Source: Micromonospora sp. NBC_00389
GTDB taxonomy: Bacteria; Actinomycetota; Actinomycetes; Mycobacteriales; Micromonosporaceae
DNA: 64,000 bases
Assembly (NCBI RefSeq): GCF_036059255.1
Contig: NZ_CP107947.1
Coordinates: forward strand, 1,364,001 to 1,428,000
Direction: 5' to 3'
Shown here: piece after piece, positions 24,433-32,987 of the stretch
Layout of the letters: the number at the start of each line of letters is the position of its first letter
How positions within the stretch are numbered: the first letter of the stretch is position 1
The notes under the pieces: generated by a model
What the model saw: only the letters and a program-made list of their open reading frames with translations
What the model was told of the DNA's origin: nothing
Database searches by the model: none
Translations under genes and position numbers: made by a program

Positions 24433-25137
24433 TCAGCGGGTGGACGCGACGGGACGACGGCGGGCGCGTTCCCGGCCGAGGATCCAGATCGCCTCGACGC
24501 CGTCCTTCCAGGTGATCTTCTTGCCCTCTTCCCGGCCACGTGCCCGGTAGCTGATCGGCACCTCGTACGGCCGGATCCGGCGGCGCAGCAGCTTGCCGGT
24601 CACCTCGGCCTCCATGCCGAAGCCGCGCGAGCGCACCTCAAGCGACCGGTACAGCGCCACCGGCATCAGCTTGAAGCAGGTCTCCAGGTCGCCGATGTAC
24701 GAGTTGAACAGCACGTTCGCCGCCATCGTGACGCCCTTGTTGCCCATCACGTACCAGAAGCTGTAGGCGCTGTGGCTGCCGAAGGTGCGATTGCCGTAGA
24801 CCACCGTGGCCCGCCCGTCGAGCACCGGGTCGAGCAGCTTGGGGATGTCCTGCGGGTCGTACTCCAGATCGGCGTCGAGGATGACCATGTAGTCGCCCTC
24901 GGCGCTTTCGACCGCCGTCTTGATGGCCGCACCCTTACCGGCGTTGCGCTGGTGGGTGATGACCCGCAGGCGTGCGTCGTCGGCGCGACCGAGGATCTCA
25001 CCGGTGCCGTCCCGGCTGCCGTCGTCGACCACGACCAGCTCGATTTCGCACGGATAGTCCACCGCCAATGCCTGCTTGAGGGCATCCGCGATGCGTTCTT
25101 CCTCGTTGTAGACCGGCATGAGGATCGAGAGCTTCAC
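24433..25137 (-). CDS. GT2 family glycosyltransferase
   Basis: 234 residues from GTG 25137 (GGAG six bases upstream), in preference to the in-frame GTG at 25149. A GT-A fold glycosyltransferase: SILMPVYNEEERI, VVVDDGSRDGTGEI, the metal-binding DADLEYDPQD and a C-terminal basic tail. This pattern is that of dolichyl- or polyprenyl-phosphate mannose/glucose synthases. The product, a polyprenyl-phosphate sugar, would feed GT-C enzymes, and a large GT-C-like protein is encoded divergently just upstream. No C-terminal membrane helices, so it is a peripheral enzyme. Confidence 0.88.
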   Translation of the reverse strand: MKLSILMPVYNEEERIADALKQALAVDYPCEIELVVVDDGSRDGTGEILGRADDARLRVITHQRNAGKGAAIKTAVESAEGDYMVILDADLEYDPQDIPKLLDPVLDGRATVVYGNRTFGSHSAYSFWYVMGNKGVTMAANVLFNSYIGDLETCFKLMPVALYRSLEVRSRGFGMEAEVTGKLLRRRIRPYEVPISYRARGREEGKKITWKDGVEAIWILGRERARRRPVASTR

Positions 25138-25261
25138 GGGAATCTCCACGGTGGCGACAACACGTCGGGCATAGCCTAGCCTGGCTGGTCAGCCTGACGC
25201 GTGCCGCCACCGTCGGACGGGCGGCGTGGCGGGTCCAGCGGCATGGTGTTTACTTCCCGCC

Positions 25262-27532
25262 ATGTCGGCTGCCGGCTCTCTGCTCGCGGTGGTGCCAGCC
25301 GCCGCGGTGCTCCTGCTCACCGTCGCGACGAGGCCGGGCGGGGTCGGCGCGGTGGCACCGCTACGGCTCGCCGTGCTGCGCGCCGCCCTGCTCACAGGCG
25401 CGTACGCGGTGCTCGTCGTCGAGTTGCTCGGCGCGCTGCACGCGCTGACCCGGCCAGCGTTCGTCGCCGCCTGGCTGCTCTTCCTGGCCGCCGCGGCGAC
25501 GGCAGCCGGACTGCGGCGACGCCGGATGACCCAGCTCGCGCAGCCGCCGGCTGCGGCACCCCGTCAGGTGCCGGTCGGCGCCGGGGTACCCGCCGCCGCC
25601 GGTCTGGAGGCACCCGCCCCGGTCACGGAGGGCGGTGAGGCCGGGCGCGGCCCCGCGCCGGTCCGGGTCGATCGGACGCCCGCCGGCCTGCTCGCCACGG
25701 CGATCGACGCCTGGCGTACGGCGGGTCGCGGCGAGCGGCTGCTCGCCGGCGCGGTCGGCGGGCTGGTGCTGGTGGAGCTGCTGGTCGCACTGCTGGCCGA
25801 GCCGAACAACTTCGACTCGCAGACGTACCACCTGCCCAAGGTGGAGCACTGGGTGGCCCAGGGCGACCTGGACTTCTGGCCCACCGCCATCCACCGGCAG
25901 GTGACCATCCCGCCCGGGGCCGAGTATCTGCTGCTGCACCTGCGCCTACTCACCGGTGGGGACCAGCTGTACAACCTGGTGCAGTGGGCGGCCGGGGTGG
26001 TCTGCCTGCTGGTGGCCGCCCGGATCACCGCGCAGCTCGGCGGCGGCCGACGAGCCCAGTTGATCACCGCGTTCGTGCTGGCCAGCACGCCCATGGTGGT
26101 GCTACAGGCGACGAGCACGCAGACCGACCTGGTCTGCGCGGCGTGGGTGGCCTGCGCCGCGACCCTGGTGCTGGACGGGCTGCGCCGGCGCACCGGCTGG
26201 GGCACCCTGCTGGGGCTGGGCGCGGCCACCGGGCTGACCGCGGTGACCAAGACCAGCGGCCTGGTCGCGGTCGGCCCGCTGCTGGTGCTCTGGGGGTTGG
26301 CCCAGCTGCGACTGGCCCTGACCGACACCGCCACACCGACCGATACGACAGCGGCCGACGCGGCACCCGGTGGGGTGCGGCGGTCCCGGCCGGCTGGCGG
26401 GGTGGCCCGCACGGTCGGCGCTTCGGTGCTGATCCTGCTGGTCGCGGCCGTGGTGGTCGGTCCGTTCCTGGCCCGGGTGACGGCCGAGTTCGGGCACCCG
26501 CTGGGACCGCCCCGACTGCGCGAGTCGATTCCGATGGAACGGCACGATCCGCCGTCGATCCTGGTCAACGCGCTGCGGATCGGGCACACGGCGTTCGACA
26601 CGCCGCTGGCACCGCTACGCCACGCCGGCGCCGAGGCGATCATCGGTGGCGCGGAGGCGATCGGGGTCGACCCGCAGGACCGGGCCATCACCTTCGGCCG
26701 GGAGGTCTTTCCCGAGCCCGCCTGGTACCCGGACGAGGACCGGGTGGCGTTCCCGATCGCCGGGGCGCTGGCGCTGATCGGCGCGGCGGTCGCGCTCGCC
26801 CGGCCGCGCCGGATCGACCCCGGGCAGGCCGGGCCGCTGCGCGGGTACGCGGTGGTGGTGCTGGCCACCGTGCTGCTGCACACCTCGATGATCAAATGGC
26901 AGCCGTGGGGCAACCGACTGCTCCTCTACGCCCTGGTCCTCGCCGTACCGCTGGCCGGGCTCTGGCTGGACGCGCTCTTCCGCCGCCACTCCGTCGCGGC
27001 AACCGGCATGCCGGGCACCGCGGCCGGCACGGCTGGCGCGACCCGGGCCGGGATGACTGGCGGCGGGCGTCGGTCGGTGGCCACGTTGGCGGCGGTCACC
27101 GTGCTGGCCACCTCCGCGCTGGCCGGGGTGCTGGCGCTGTCGTACGGCTTCCCGCGCAGGCTGGTCGGTGCGGGCTCGGTCTTCACCACCTCGGACTGGG
27201 ACACCCGGTTCCTGCGTCGCCCCCAGTGGGCCGACGAGTTCCGCTGGGCCGCTGCGTCGGTCCGCGACAGCGGTGCGCACCGGATCGGGCTGGTGCAGCA
27301 GAACGACAACTGGGAGTACCCGTGGTGGCTGCTGCTGCGGCAGCCGGACGGACGCTCACCGGAGTTGGTGGCGTTGCAGTCCGTGCTGCCAGAACGACCG
27401 CCGGCCGACCCCACCTCGGTGGAGGCGATCGTCTGCACCGGCAGCCAGCCTGCGTGCGCCAAGCTGGTGCCGGCCGGCTGGCGGCTGGAGTTCCGCGGTT
27501 ACGTCGGCTACGCGCTGCCGCCCGGTCGCTGA
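25262..27532 (+). CDS. GT-C type membrane glycosyltransferase, ArnT/PMT-like
   Basis: 756 residues from ATG 25262. More than ten membrane helices. The first large external loop has AEPNNFDSQTYHLPKVEHW, whose aspartate is the expected catalytic position of GT39/GT83-type enzymes using polyprenyl-phosphate sugars. A Pro/Ala-rich insert (about residues 100-140) and a second one (about 350-380) look like linkers. A soluble extracytoplasmic end follows after about 640. It is divergent from the GT2 gene, and the two likely work together: the GT2 enzyme makes the lipid-linked sugar and this enzyme transfers it. Acceptor unknown. Confidence 0.72.
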   Translation: MSAAGSLLAVVPAAAVLLLTVATRPGGVGAVAPLRLAVLRAALLTGAYAVLVVELLGALHALTRPAFVAAWLLFLAAAATAAGLRRRRMTQLAQPPAAAPRQVPVGAGVPAAAGLEAPAPVTEGGEAGRGPAPVRVDRTPAGLLATAIDAWRTAGRGERLLAGAVGGLVLVELLVALLAEPNNFDSQTYHLPKVEHWVAQGDLDFWPTAIHRQVTIPPGAEYLLLHLRLLTGGDQLYNLVQWAAGVVCLLVAARITAQLGGGRRAQLITAFVLASTPMVVLQATSTQTDLVCAAWVACAATLVLDGLRRRTGWGTLLGLGAATGLTAVTKTSGLVAVGPLLVLWGLAQLRLALTDTATPTDTTAADAAPGGVRRSRPAGGVARTVGASVLILLVAAVVVGPFLARVTAEFGHPLGPPRLRESIPMERHDPPSILVNALRIGHTAFDTPLAPLRHAGAEAIIGGAEAIGVDPQDRAITFGREVFPEPAWYPDEDRVAFPIAGALALIGAAVALARPRRIDPGQAGPLRGYAVVVLATVLLHTSMIKWQPWGNRLLLYALVLAVPLAGLWLDALFRRHSVAATGMPGTAAGTAGATRAGMTGGGRRSVATLAAVTVLATSALAGVLALSYGFPRRLVGAGSVFTTSDWDTRFLRRPQWADEFRWAAASVRDSGAHRIGLVQQNDNWEYPWWLLLRQPDGRSPELVALQSVLPERPPADPTSVEAIVCTGSQPACAKLVPAGWRLEFRGYVGYALPPGR

Positions 27533-27687
27533 CCAGACGGACCTACACCGACCGCCCGGCGAGGACAGCACCAGACCGGGCCGACAGCCCTCCGACCGCT
27601 CGCCGCACCGCCCGGATCGTCCGATCCGGGCGGTTCTGCATCCGTCGCGTAAGGATCCGAAGGGTATTCACATCCGTTGATCGGCAC

Positions 27688-27703
27688 GTTACCTTCTGGT
27701 AAC
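27688..27703 (+). promoter_or_regulatory. GTTACC-GGTAAC dyad
   Basis: A perfect 6-bp inverted repeat (GTTACC, TTCT, GGTAAC) about 40 bases before the start of the secreted hydrolase gene, in a short AT-richer promoter region. A candidate operator; the cognate regulator is unknown. Confidence 0.4.
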
Positions 27704-27743
27704 TCAATCGACGTCCGGCGATTGAGCCGAAAGGAGTGCGTCG

Positions 27744-29345
27744 ATGCCTGCAACCCCCGCCAGGCCCGAACGCGCGGCCCGACGACGGGCCCTCACCGTC
27801 GCCGTCGCCGTCGCCGCTCTCGTCCTGCCGATGCTCGCCGGCCCGGCCGCCCCCGCGGCCGCCGCCGACCGGCCGACCGTCCAGCCTCTCCCCGCCAACC
27901 TCGAGTCCATCCGAGCCGCCGAGGCGACCGCCCTCTACGGCAGCCCGGCGATCCGCCCGATCGAACAACGCCGCACCGCGCAGATCACCATGGGTGACAG
28001 CCAGATCTCCGGCGAGGGGGTCGGCAACTACATACCCAGCACCCACCAGGACGGCAACTGGTGCGACCGCTCGTACGACCAGGCGGTGTTCCGCACCGGC
28101 ATCCAGTCGGACGCGAGGTACAACATTGCCTGCTCCGGTGCCACTCCGTGGAACCTGATCGCCGGCGGCCCCACCCAGCACAACGAGCTGAACCAGGGCG
28201 ACTACCTGGGGATCAAGGCGCGCAACATGCACGTGAAGCTGATCTGGGTGGTGGTCGGCGCGAACGGCGACGGGACCATCCAGTTCGGCCCGGTCGCCAC
28301 CGACTGCGCGGTCAGCAGGGTCTTCCTCCAGGGCTCCTGCTACGCCACCTACACCGACCAGTGGACGATCCGCACCGACGGCAGCCGCCGAGCGGTGGCC
28401 GACGCCCTCACCGACATCCGGCAGACCATGACCAAGGCCGGCTACCTGCGCTCGGACTACGAGCTGGTGCTCATGTCATACCCCAGCCCGGCCAGCCCGG
28501 ACGTGGAGGACAACCCGAACTTCCCCGGCTGGTACGCCGGCGGCTGCCTGCTCTACCTGGCCGACGCCGCGTTCGCCCGGAACAAGGCGGTGCCGTTGTT
28601 CGAGTCGGCGCTGCGCGCGGCGGCCGCCCAGACCGGCACCCGCTATCTGGACGCCAGCCGGCTCTTCCACGGCCACGAGGTGTGCACCGACAACACCTCG
28701 GTCCGCGGCCTCCACATCGAGATCGGGGTCTGGAACGAGAACGCCGCCCGGCAGTCGTTCCACCCCAACGCGCGCGGGCACGGCATGTTCGCCCAGTGCA
28801 TCACCCAGTTCTGGAACTCCGGGCAGCAACAGGCGACCTGCGTCGACCCGGCCAGCACGGGCAGCGGCGTGCTCTACTCCGGCCTGCTGCAGTTCAAGCA
28901 GTTGCGCAACCTGGCCACCAACACCTGCATCGATGGCAAGGGCTACGACTCCCGCAACGGCACCGCCCAGCAGTCGTACGGCTGCCACGGCGGGCGCAAC
29001 CAGGGCTTCTGGTACGACTCGACCAAGCGGTCACTGCACTCGGAGCTCTCCCACGACCGGTGCCTCGACGTCGCCAGCGGATCGATGACCGCCGGTACTG
29101 CGGTCAACATCTACAACTGCAACGGCAGCGCCGCCCAGCAGTTCGCCTTCGCCGGCAACCAGCTCAAGCCGGCCAGCGCCAGCAACCTCTGCGTGGCGTT
29201 CGACAGCCCGTCGTCGGGCACTCCCCGGCTGCGGTTGGCCACCTGCTCCACCAGCACCCGACAGCAGTGGTCGTTCGAGGCCCGGACCGCCGCCAACCCG
29301 GTCGGCTACGGTCACGACGACTTCATCGGCTCCCGCGTCTACTGA
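27744..29345 (+). CDS. Secreted SGNH hydrolase with ricin-type lectin domain
   Basis: 533 residues. A Sec signal peptide with an arginine-rich start ends near APAAAADRPT. The catalytic part (about 65-370) has the SGNH blocks: ITMGDSQISGEG (Ser in GDS), VVVGANGDGTI (block III) and RQSFHPNARGHG (His). Paired cysteines fit extracytoplasmic folding. The C-terminal 140 residues are a ricin-B type beta-trefoil: NTCIDGKG, HDRCLDVASG and SNLCVAFDS, with repeated QQ-F/W endings (AAQQFAF, RQQWSF). The enzyme is probably an esterase or lipase docking on polysaccharide. The start is supported by AAAGGAG upstream. Confidence 0.85.
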   Translation: MPATPARPERAARRRALTVAVAVAALVLPMLAGPAAPAAAADRPTVQPLPANLESIRAAEATALYGSPAIRPIEQRRTAQITMGDSQISGEGVGNYIPSTHQDGNWCDRSYDQAVFRTGIQSDARYNIACSGATPWNLIAGGPTQHNELNQGDYLGIKARNMHVKLIWVVVGANGDGTIQFGPVATDCAVSRVFLQGSCYATYTDQWTIRTDGSRRAVADALTDIRQTMTKAGYLRSDYELVLMSYPSPASPDVEDNPNFPGWYAGGCLLYLADAAFARNKAVPLFESALRAAAAQTGTRYLDASRLFHGHEVCTDNTSVRGLHIEIGVWNENAARQSFHPNARGHGMFAQCITQFWNSGQQQATCVDPASTGSGVLYSGLLQFKQLRNLATNTCIDGKGYDSRNGTAQQSYGCHGGRNQGFWYDSTKRSLHSELSHDRCLDVASGSMTAGTAVNIYNCNGSAAQQFAFAGNQLKPASASNLCVAFDSPSSGTPRLRLATCSTSTRQQWSFEARTAANPVGYGHDDFIGSRVY

Positions 29346-29358
29346 CCAGCCGCTGAAA

Positions 29359-29403
29359 GGAAGGGCCCCTTGTCAACGCCCGGCGCTGACAAGGGGCCCT
29401 TCC
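29359..29403. repeat. 17-bp inverted repeat, dispersed-type bidirectional terminator
   Basis: Perfect arms GGAAGGGCCCCTTGTCA (29359-29375) and complement (29387-29403) with loop ACGCCCGGCGC, between convergent genes. I recall very similar GGAAGGGCCCCTT hairpins as frequent intergenic elements in Micromonospora and Salinispora. It would terminate transcription from both sides. Confidence 0.75.
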
Positions 29404-29404
29404 A

Positions 29405-30001
29405 TCACTTGGCGCGGGGGATGAGGATCAGCCGGGCCACGCCCTTGTCGCCGTCCTTCGCGCCGGCAACGCCGAGCGTCGTACCGACCTTGACCTCGCT
29501 CGGCTGCACCGTGGTCCGCCGCTCGACGACCCGCAGGTCGTCACCGAAGGTCCAGGTCATGGTGAAGCCGTCGGTGGACTTCACGGTCATCGAGTCGCCG
29601 TCGATCGCGGTCACCTCGCCGCGCTGCACGGCCACGGTGCGCGTACCGCCTTCCTTCGTCTGCACCACCGCCTCGCCGTGCAGGGTGTTCTTCCGCAGCA
29701 GCACGCGGGCCTGGCGGCGCTTGCGCCACTCCTCGCCGCGCTTCTGCCGCGCCTTCTCCGCCGCACTGGGGGAGGCGCCGGGCGTCGGGGTGGCCGGCGC
29801 GGCGACGGTCTGCACGTCCAGGTCGTTGGCGTCGAAGCCCATCGCGGCCAGCGCCTGGCCCTCCACACCCATGGCCGCGGCCACCTCGACGGCCGCCTCC
29901 CGGGCGGGTTGGCTGGCCACCTCCGCCGCGCCGCAGCCGCTGACACCGAGCGCGACCACCGCGAGCAACGACGTGGTGGCGACGAATCCCCAACGTGGCA
30001 T
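29405..30001 (-). CDS. Lipoprotein, 198 aa
   Basis: From ATG 30001, preceded by GAGGGAGAG. The N-terminus is a lipoprotein signal with lipobox VSGC (TTSLLAVVALGVSGCGAAE), so the mature protein is anchored outside the membrane. An Ala/Pro linker and a highly basic stretch (KARQKRGEEWRKRRQARVLL) come next. The C-terminal domain resembles small beta-barrel DUF5666-like folds (GEVTAIDGDSMTVKSTDG). It is encoded 56 bases after the histidine kinase gene on the same strand and is probably the third gene of that operon. It may be a regulated output or a sensor accessory of the two-component system. Confidence 0.75.
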   Translation of the reverse strand: MPRWGFVATTSLLAVVALGVSGCGAAEVASQPAREAAVEVAAAMGVEGQALAAMGFDANDLDVQTVAAPATPTPGASPSAAEKARQKRGEEWRKRRQARVLLRKNTLHGEAVVQTKEGGTRTVAVQRGEVTAIDGDSMTVKSTDGFTMTWTFGDDLRVVERRTTVQPSEVKVGTTLGVAGAKDGDKGVARLILIPRAK

Positions 30002-30057
30002 GACTCTCCCTCTCGTCCGTGAAGACCTCAGCCTGCCCCGCGACCACGAGCGGAGCA

Positions 30058-31542
30058 TCAGGCCGATGTTCGGGTCCGGTAAGGATCTCCGGGCAGTCGG
30101 ACCGTGAAGGCCGCGCCACCCTCCGGCGCGTGGCCCGCGACGATCTCCCCGCCCAGCCGGCGGACCAGCCCGGCGGCCAGCGCCAGCCCCAGACCGCTGC
30201 CCACCTTGCGCACCCCCCGGTACCGCTGGTGCAGCGCACCCCGCTCGAACGCCACCGCCAGGTCGTCGTCGGTGAAGCCGGGTCCGCCGTCGCGGACCTC
30301 CAGCACGCCGCCGGCAGCCGGGTCCGCGCCGGCCGGCCGGACCGCGAGCACCACCGGCGCTCCCGGGGGTACGACCCGCAGCGCGTTCTCCAGCAGCCCG
30401 TCCACCACCTGCCGGATCCGCCCCGGATCGGTGTACGCCGGCACCGGCCCGCCCGGCGTCTCCACCCGGAACGGCACCCCCACCGCCGCGCACCGGCCCG
30501 ACCAGGTCGGCTCGGCGTCGACGGCCAGCCGGGCAAGGTCCACCGGCACCGGTTCCAGCGGGAAGTCGGCGGCCTCCAACCGGGCCAGCGCCAGCAGATC
30601 GCCGATCAACCGGTCCAGGTGCTGGGCCTCGGCCAGCACCGTCCGGCCGGTGTCGGCCGTGCCCTCCGCGCCGATCACCCCGTCGGCCAGCGCCTCGGCG
30701 TACCCCCGGATCGCGGTCAACGGGGTCCGCAGCTCGTGCGAGACGGAGAGCAGGAACTCCCGCTGCCGTCCCTCGCTGGTGGCCAGCGCGGCGGCCAACC
30801 CGTTCAACGCCTCGGCCAGATCGGCGACCTCGTCCGGCGACTCGACCGGTACCCGGACGGCGCGGTCCCCGGCGCGCAGCCGAGCGGCGGCGGTGGCCGC
30901 GACGCGGATCGGCCGGGCCAACCGTCGGGCCAGCAGCAGCCCGGCCACCACGCCAGCGGCGAGCCCGGCCAGCAACGGCAACCAGAGGCTGAGCAGCACC
31001 TGCCGCCACAGCCCGGTCGTCGAGGCGCGGGAGAGCACCACCCCGTTGCCGCCGGGCAGCGCCCGGCCCTCGACCAGCGCGCGTCGGCCGTTCACCGGGC
31101 GGCGAACCGACACGTTGCGGCCCTGCTCGATCCGCTGCACCACCCGGGGCGGCAGGCCCGGTCGGTCGACCGTCCCCCGCCGGATCAGGTACGCGTCGAT
31201 GCCCTGGTTACGCAGTTGCTGGATAAGGCGCTCCTCGTCGGCGCCGCGGCCCCGGTCCAGCCGTGTCCGCAGCACCTCGGCGGCGAGCCGGGCCTGCGCG
31301 GCGAGCGCCTCCTGATCGCGTCGCTCCGCGCCCCGGATCGCCAGCGGCACCGCGACGATCGCGGTGACCAGCACCGACACCAGCGCCACCGCACAGGTGA
31401 CCAGGACCGCCCGGGCGGTCAGCGTCCGGCCGAACCGGCTGCGCCGAGGTGCGGCCGGCGGACGAACGTCGACCACCGGCAGCGCCACTGTCGGCGACTC
31501 CGGGTGCGCTGCGGGCTGCTGCCGGCCGGCGTGGTCAGGCAT
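30058..31542 (-). CDS. Sensor histidine kinase, OmpR-partner type
   Basis: 494 residues. An N-terminal membrane helix after a Pro-rich cytoplasmic tail, an external sensor domain of about 120 residues, a second helix and a HAMP region (RRLARPIRVAATAAARLRAG) precede the kinase core. The phosphoacceptor box is FLLSVSHELRTPLTAIRGYA, shown here as SVSHELRTPLTAIRGY. The ATPase part has LLENALRV (N box), RDGGPGFTDDD (G1) and GSGLGLALAAGLV (G2). It overlaps the response regulator stop by eight bases, so the pair is translationally coupled. The signal is unknown. Confidence 0.92.
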   Translation of the reverse strand: MPDHAGRQQPAAHPESPTVALPVVDVRPPAAPRRSRFGRTLTARAVLVTCAVALVSVLVTAIVAVPLAIRGAERRDQEALAAQARLAAEVLRTRLDRGRGADEERLIQQLRNQGIDAYLIRRGTVDRPGLPPRVVQRIEQGRNVSVRRPVNGRRALVEGRALPGGNGVVLSRASTTGLWRQVLLSLWLPLLAGLAAGVVAGLLLARRLARPIRVAATAAARLRAGDRAVRVPVESPDEVADLAEALNGLAAALATSEGRQREFLLSVSHELRTPLTAIRGYAEALADGVIGAEGTADTGRTVLAEAQHLDRLIGDLLALARLEAADFPLEPVPVDLARLAVDAEPTWSGRCAAVGVPFRVETPGGPVPAYTDPGRIRQVVDGLLENALRVVPPGAPVVLAVRPAGADPAAGGVLEVRDGGPGFTDDDLAVAFERGALHQRYRGVRKVGSGLGLALAAGLVRRLGGEIVAGHAPEGGAAFTVRLPGDPYRTRTSA

Positions 31543-32227
31543 CGACCGCGTACCCCACTCCCCGGTGGGTCCGGATCACGCTGGCCGGGCCGAGCTTCGC
31601 CCGTACCTGCGCGACGTGCACGTCGACGGTGCGGGTGCCGGCGTGCGCGGCGTACCCCCATACCCCGGCCAGCAACTCCTCCCGGGTGAAGACCCGGCCG
31701 GGCCGGGCCATCAGATGAGCCAGCAGGTCGAACTCGGTGGAGGTGAGCTGCACCGGGGCACCCGCGGCGGTGACCGTCCGGCGGGCCGGGTCGAGGGTCA
31801 CCGGGCCGACGACGCGCGGCCGGTCCGCCCCCTCCGGGCCGCCGGCCGAGCGGCGCAGCACCGCGCGCACCCGGGCGACCAACTCCCGCGGACTGAACGG
31901 CTTGGTGACGTAGTCGTCGGCGCCCAACTCCAGGCCGACGATCCGGTCCACCTCGTCGTCCCGTGCGGTGAGGAAGATGACCGGAGTCCAGTCGCCGGCC
32001 TCGCGCAACCGGCGGCAGACCTCGGTGCCCGGCAGGCCGGGCAGGGCGATGTCCAGGACGCAGGCCACCGGGCGCAGCCGGCGGGCGGCGCTCAGGCCGC
32101 CCTCGCCGTCCCGCTCCAGGTGGACGCCGAACCCGTCGCGGGTCAGGTAGAGCCGGACCAGGTCAGCGATGGCCGGCTCGTCCTCCACCACGAGGACGAG
32201 CCCGCGGTGCGGCGGTTCGACGGTCAC
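31535..32227 (-). CDS. OmpR-family response regulator
   Basis: 230 residues with a GTG start. The receiver domain has the acidic pocket VVEDEPAI, phosphoacceptor Asp in CVLDIALPG, the threonine in FLTARDD and the lysine in YVTKPFSPREL. The winged-helix output domain contains LTSTEFDLLAHLMARPGRVF and ends RTHRGVGYAVDA. It is the first gene of a regulator-kinase-lipoprotein operon. Target genes are unknown; autoregulation is usual for the family, but no direct repeats were recognised in the 100 bases upstream. Confidence 0.94.
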   Translation of the reverse strand: MTVEPPHRGLVLVVEDEPAIADLVRLYLTRDGFGVHLERDGEGGLSAARRLRPVACVLDIALPGLPGTEVCRRLREAGDWTPVIFLTARDDEVDRIVGLELGADDYVTKPFSPRELVARVRAVLRRSAGGPEGADRPRVVGPVTLDPARRTVTAAGAPVQLTSTEFDLLAHLMARPGRVFTREELLAGVWGYAAHAGTRTVDVHVAQVRAKLGPASVIRTHRGVGYAVDA

Positions 32228-32330
32228 CGGCCCATGATTGCCGACCCGACGGGCTCAGCGCGATCGGTGCGTGTTCGAGTTCGGTAAAGGCGATGCAAGG
32301 CCCGTCGCGGGCCTGGGGACCGGCGGGGCG

Positions 32331-32885
32331 TCAGCGCGCCACGACGGGGCGGAACACACTGGGCCGCGCGGTGGCCGCCGCGTCGCCGATGGTGGCGACG
32401 ATCCGCTCGCGGGGAGTCCGCAGGCGGGTACGGAAGGCGTGGTTGAGCAGTGCGTCGAGCTGCCACACCCGCTTCGGGTGGGTGGTGTGGATCACGAATC
32501 GCTCCCGGATCCCGTCGATCGCGGTGGCGGCCAACTCGACCGAGCGCAGCCGCGGGTCCGGGCTCCAGGTGACGTTGCTCAGCTCGCGTAGCTCGGTGTT
32601 GAGGTGCAGACGCAGCCGGTGCAGCAGCCGGGTCTGCTGGGTCACCACCAGCCGGCGGTGGGTGAGCAGCAGAAGATAGTCGCCGGTGACCGGGCGGTCG
32701 GGGCGGCTGCAACGGGTGACCAGGATGGTGGCGTCACCGGAGCCGACGCAGCGCCGGAAGACCGGCATATGCCGGCTCAGGGTCTGCACGGCCAGGCCAG
32801 CCTCAGCGGCGGCCGGGAGGAACGTTCGGGAGAAGACGTCCATGACCTGCCCAACGACCTCCCCGGTGAGAGTGACGTGGGTCAC
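32331..32885 (-). CDS. Hypothetical protein, 184 aa, possible PH-like fold
   Basis: From GTG 32885 (VTHVTLTGEVVGQVMDVF); the frame is open to 32921, and the ribosome binding site is weak for either start. The protein is soluble. The central part (GDYLLLLTHRRLVVTQQTRLLHR, then LRSVELAATAIDGIRERFVIHT) has the strand-turn-strand pattern of bacterial PH-like domains that read out with an L-x-H-x-R-L-V-V motif. The C-terminal helices carry a nucleotide-like WQLDALLNHAF. No catalytic residues seen. An inverted repeat (GGAAC-TTCCAC-GTTCC) lies just upstream near 32900. Function unknown. Confidence 0.6.
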   Translation of the reverse strand: MTHVTLTGEVVGQVMDVFSRTFLPAAAEAGLAVQTLSRHMPVFRRCVGSGDATILVTRCSRPDRPVTGDYLLLLTHRRLVVTQQTRLLHRLRLHLNTELRELSNVTWSPDPRLRSVELAATAIDGIRERFVIHTTHPKRVWQLDALLNHAFRTRLRTPRERIVATIGDAAATARPSVFRPVVAR

Positions 32886-32987
32886 GGCTGATTTTTGGAA
32901 CTTCCACGTTCCGGGTCGCACCGGCTGTCCGACATCGGGCCGGCCCGGGTACGGCGACCGCCCCGAAGGTGGGACTGCCGGCCTCCG

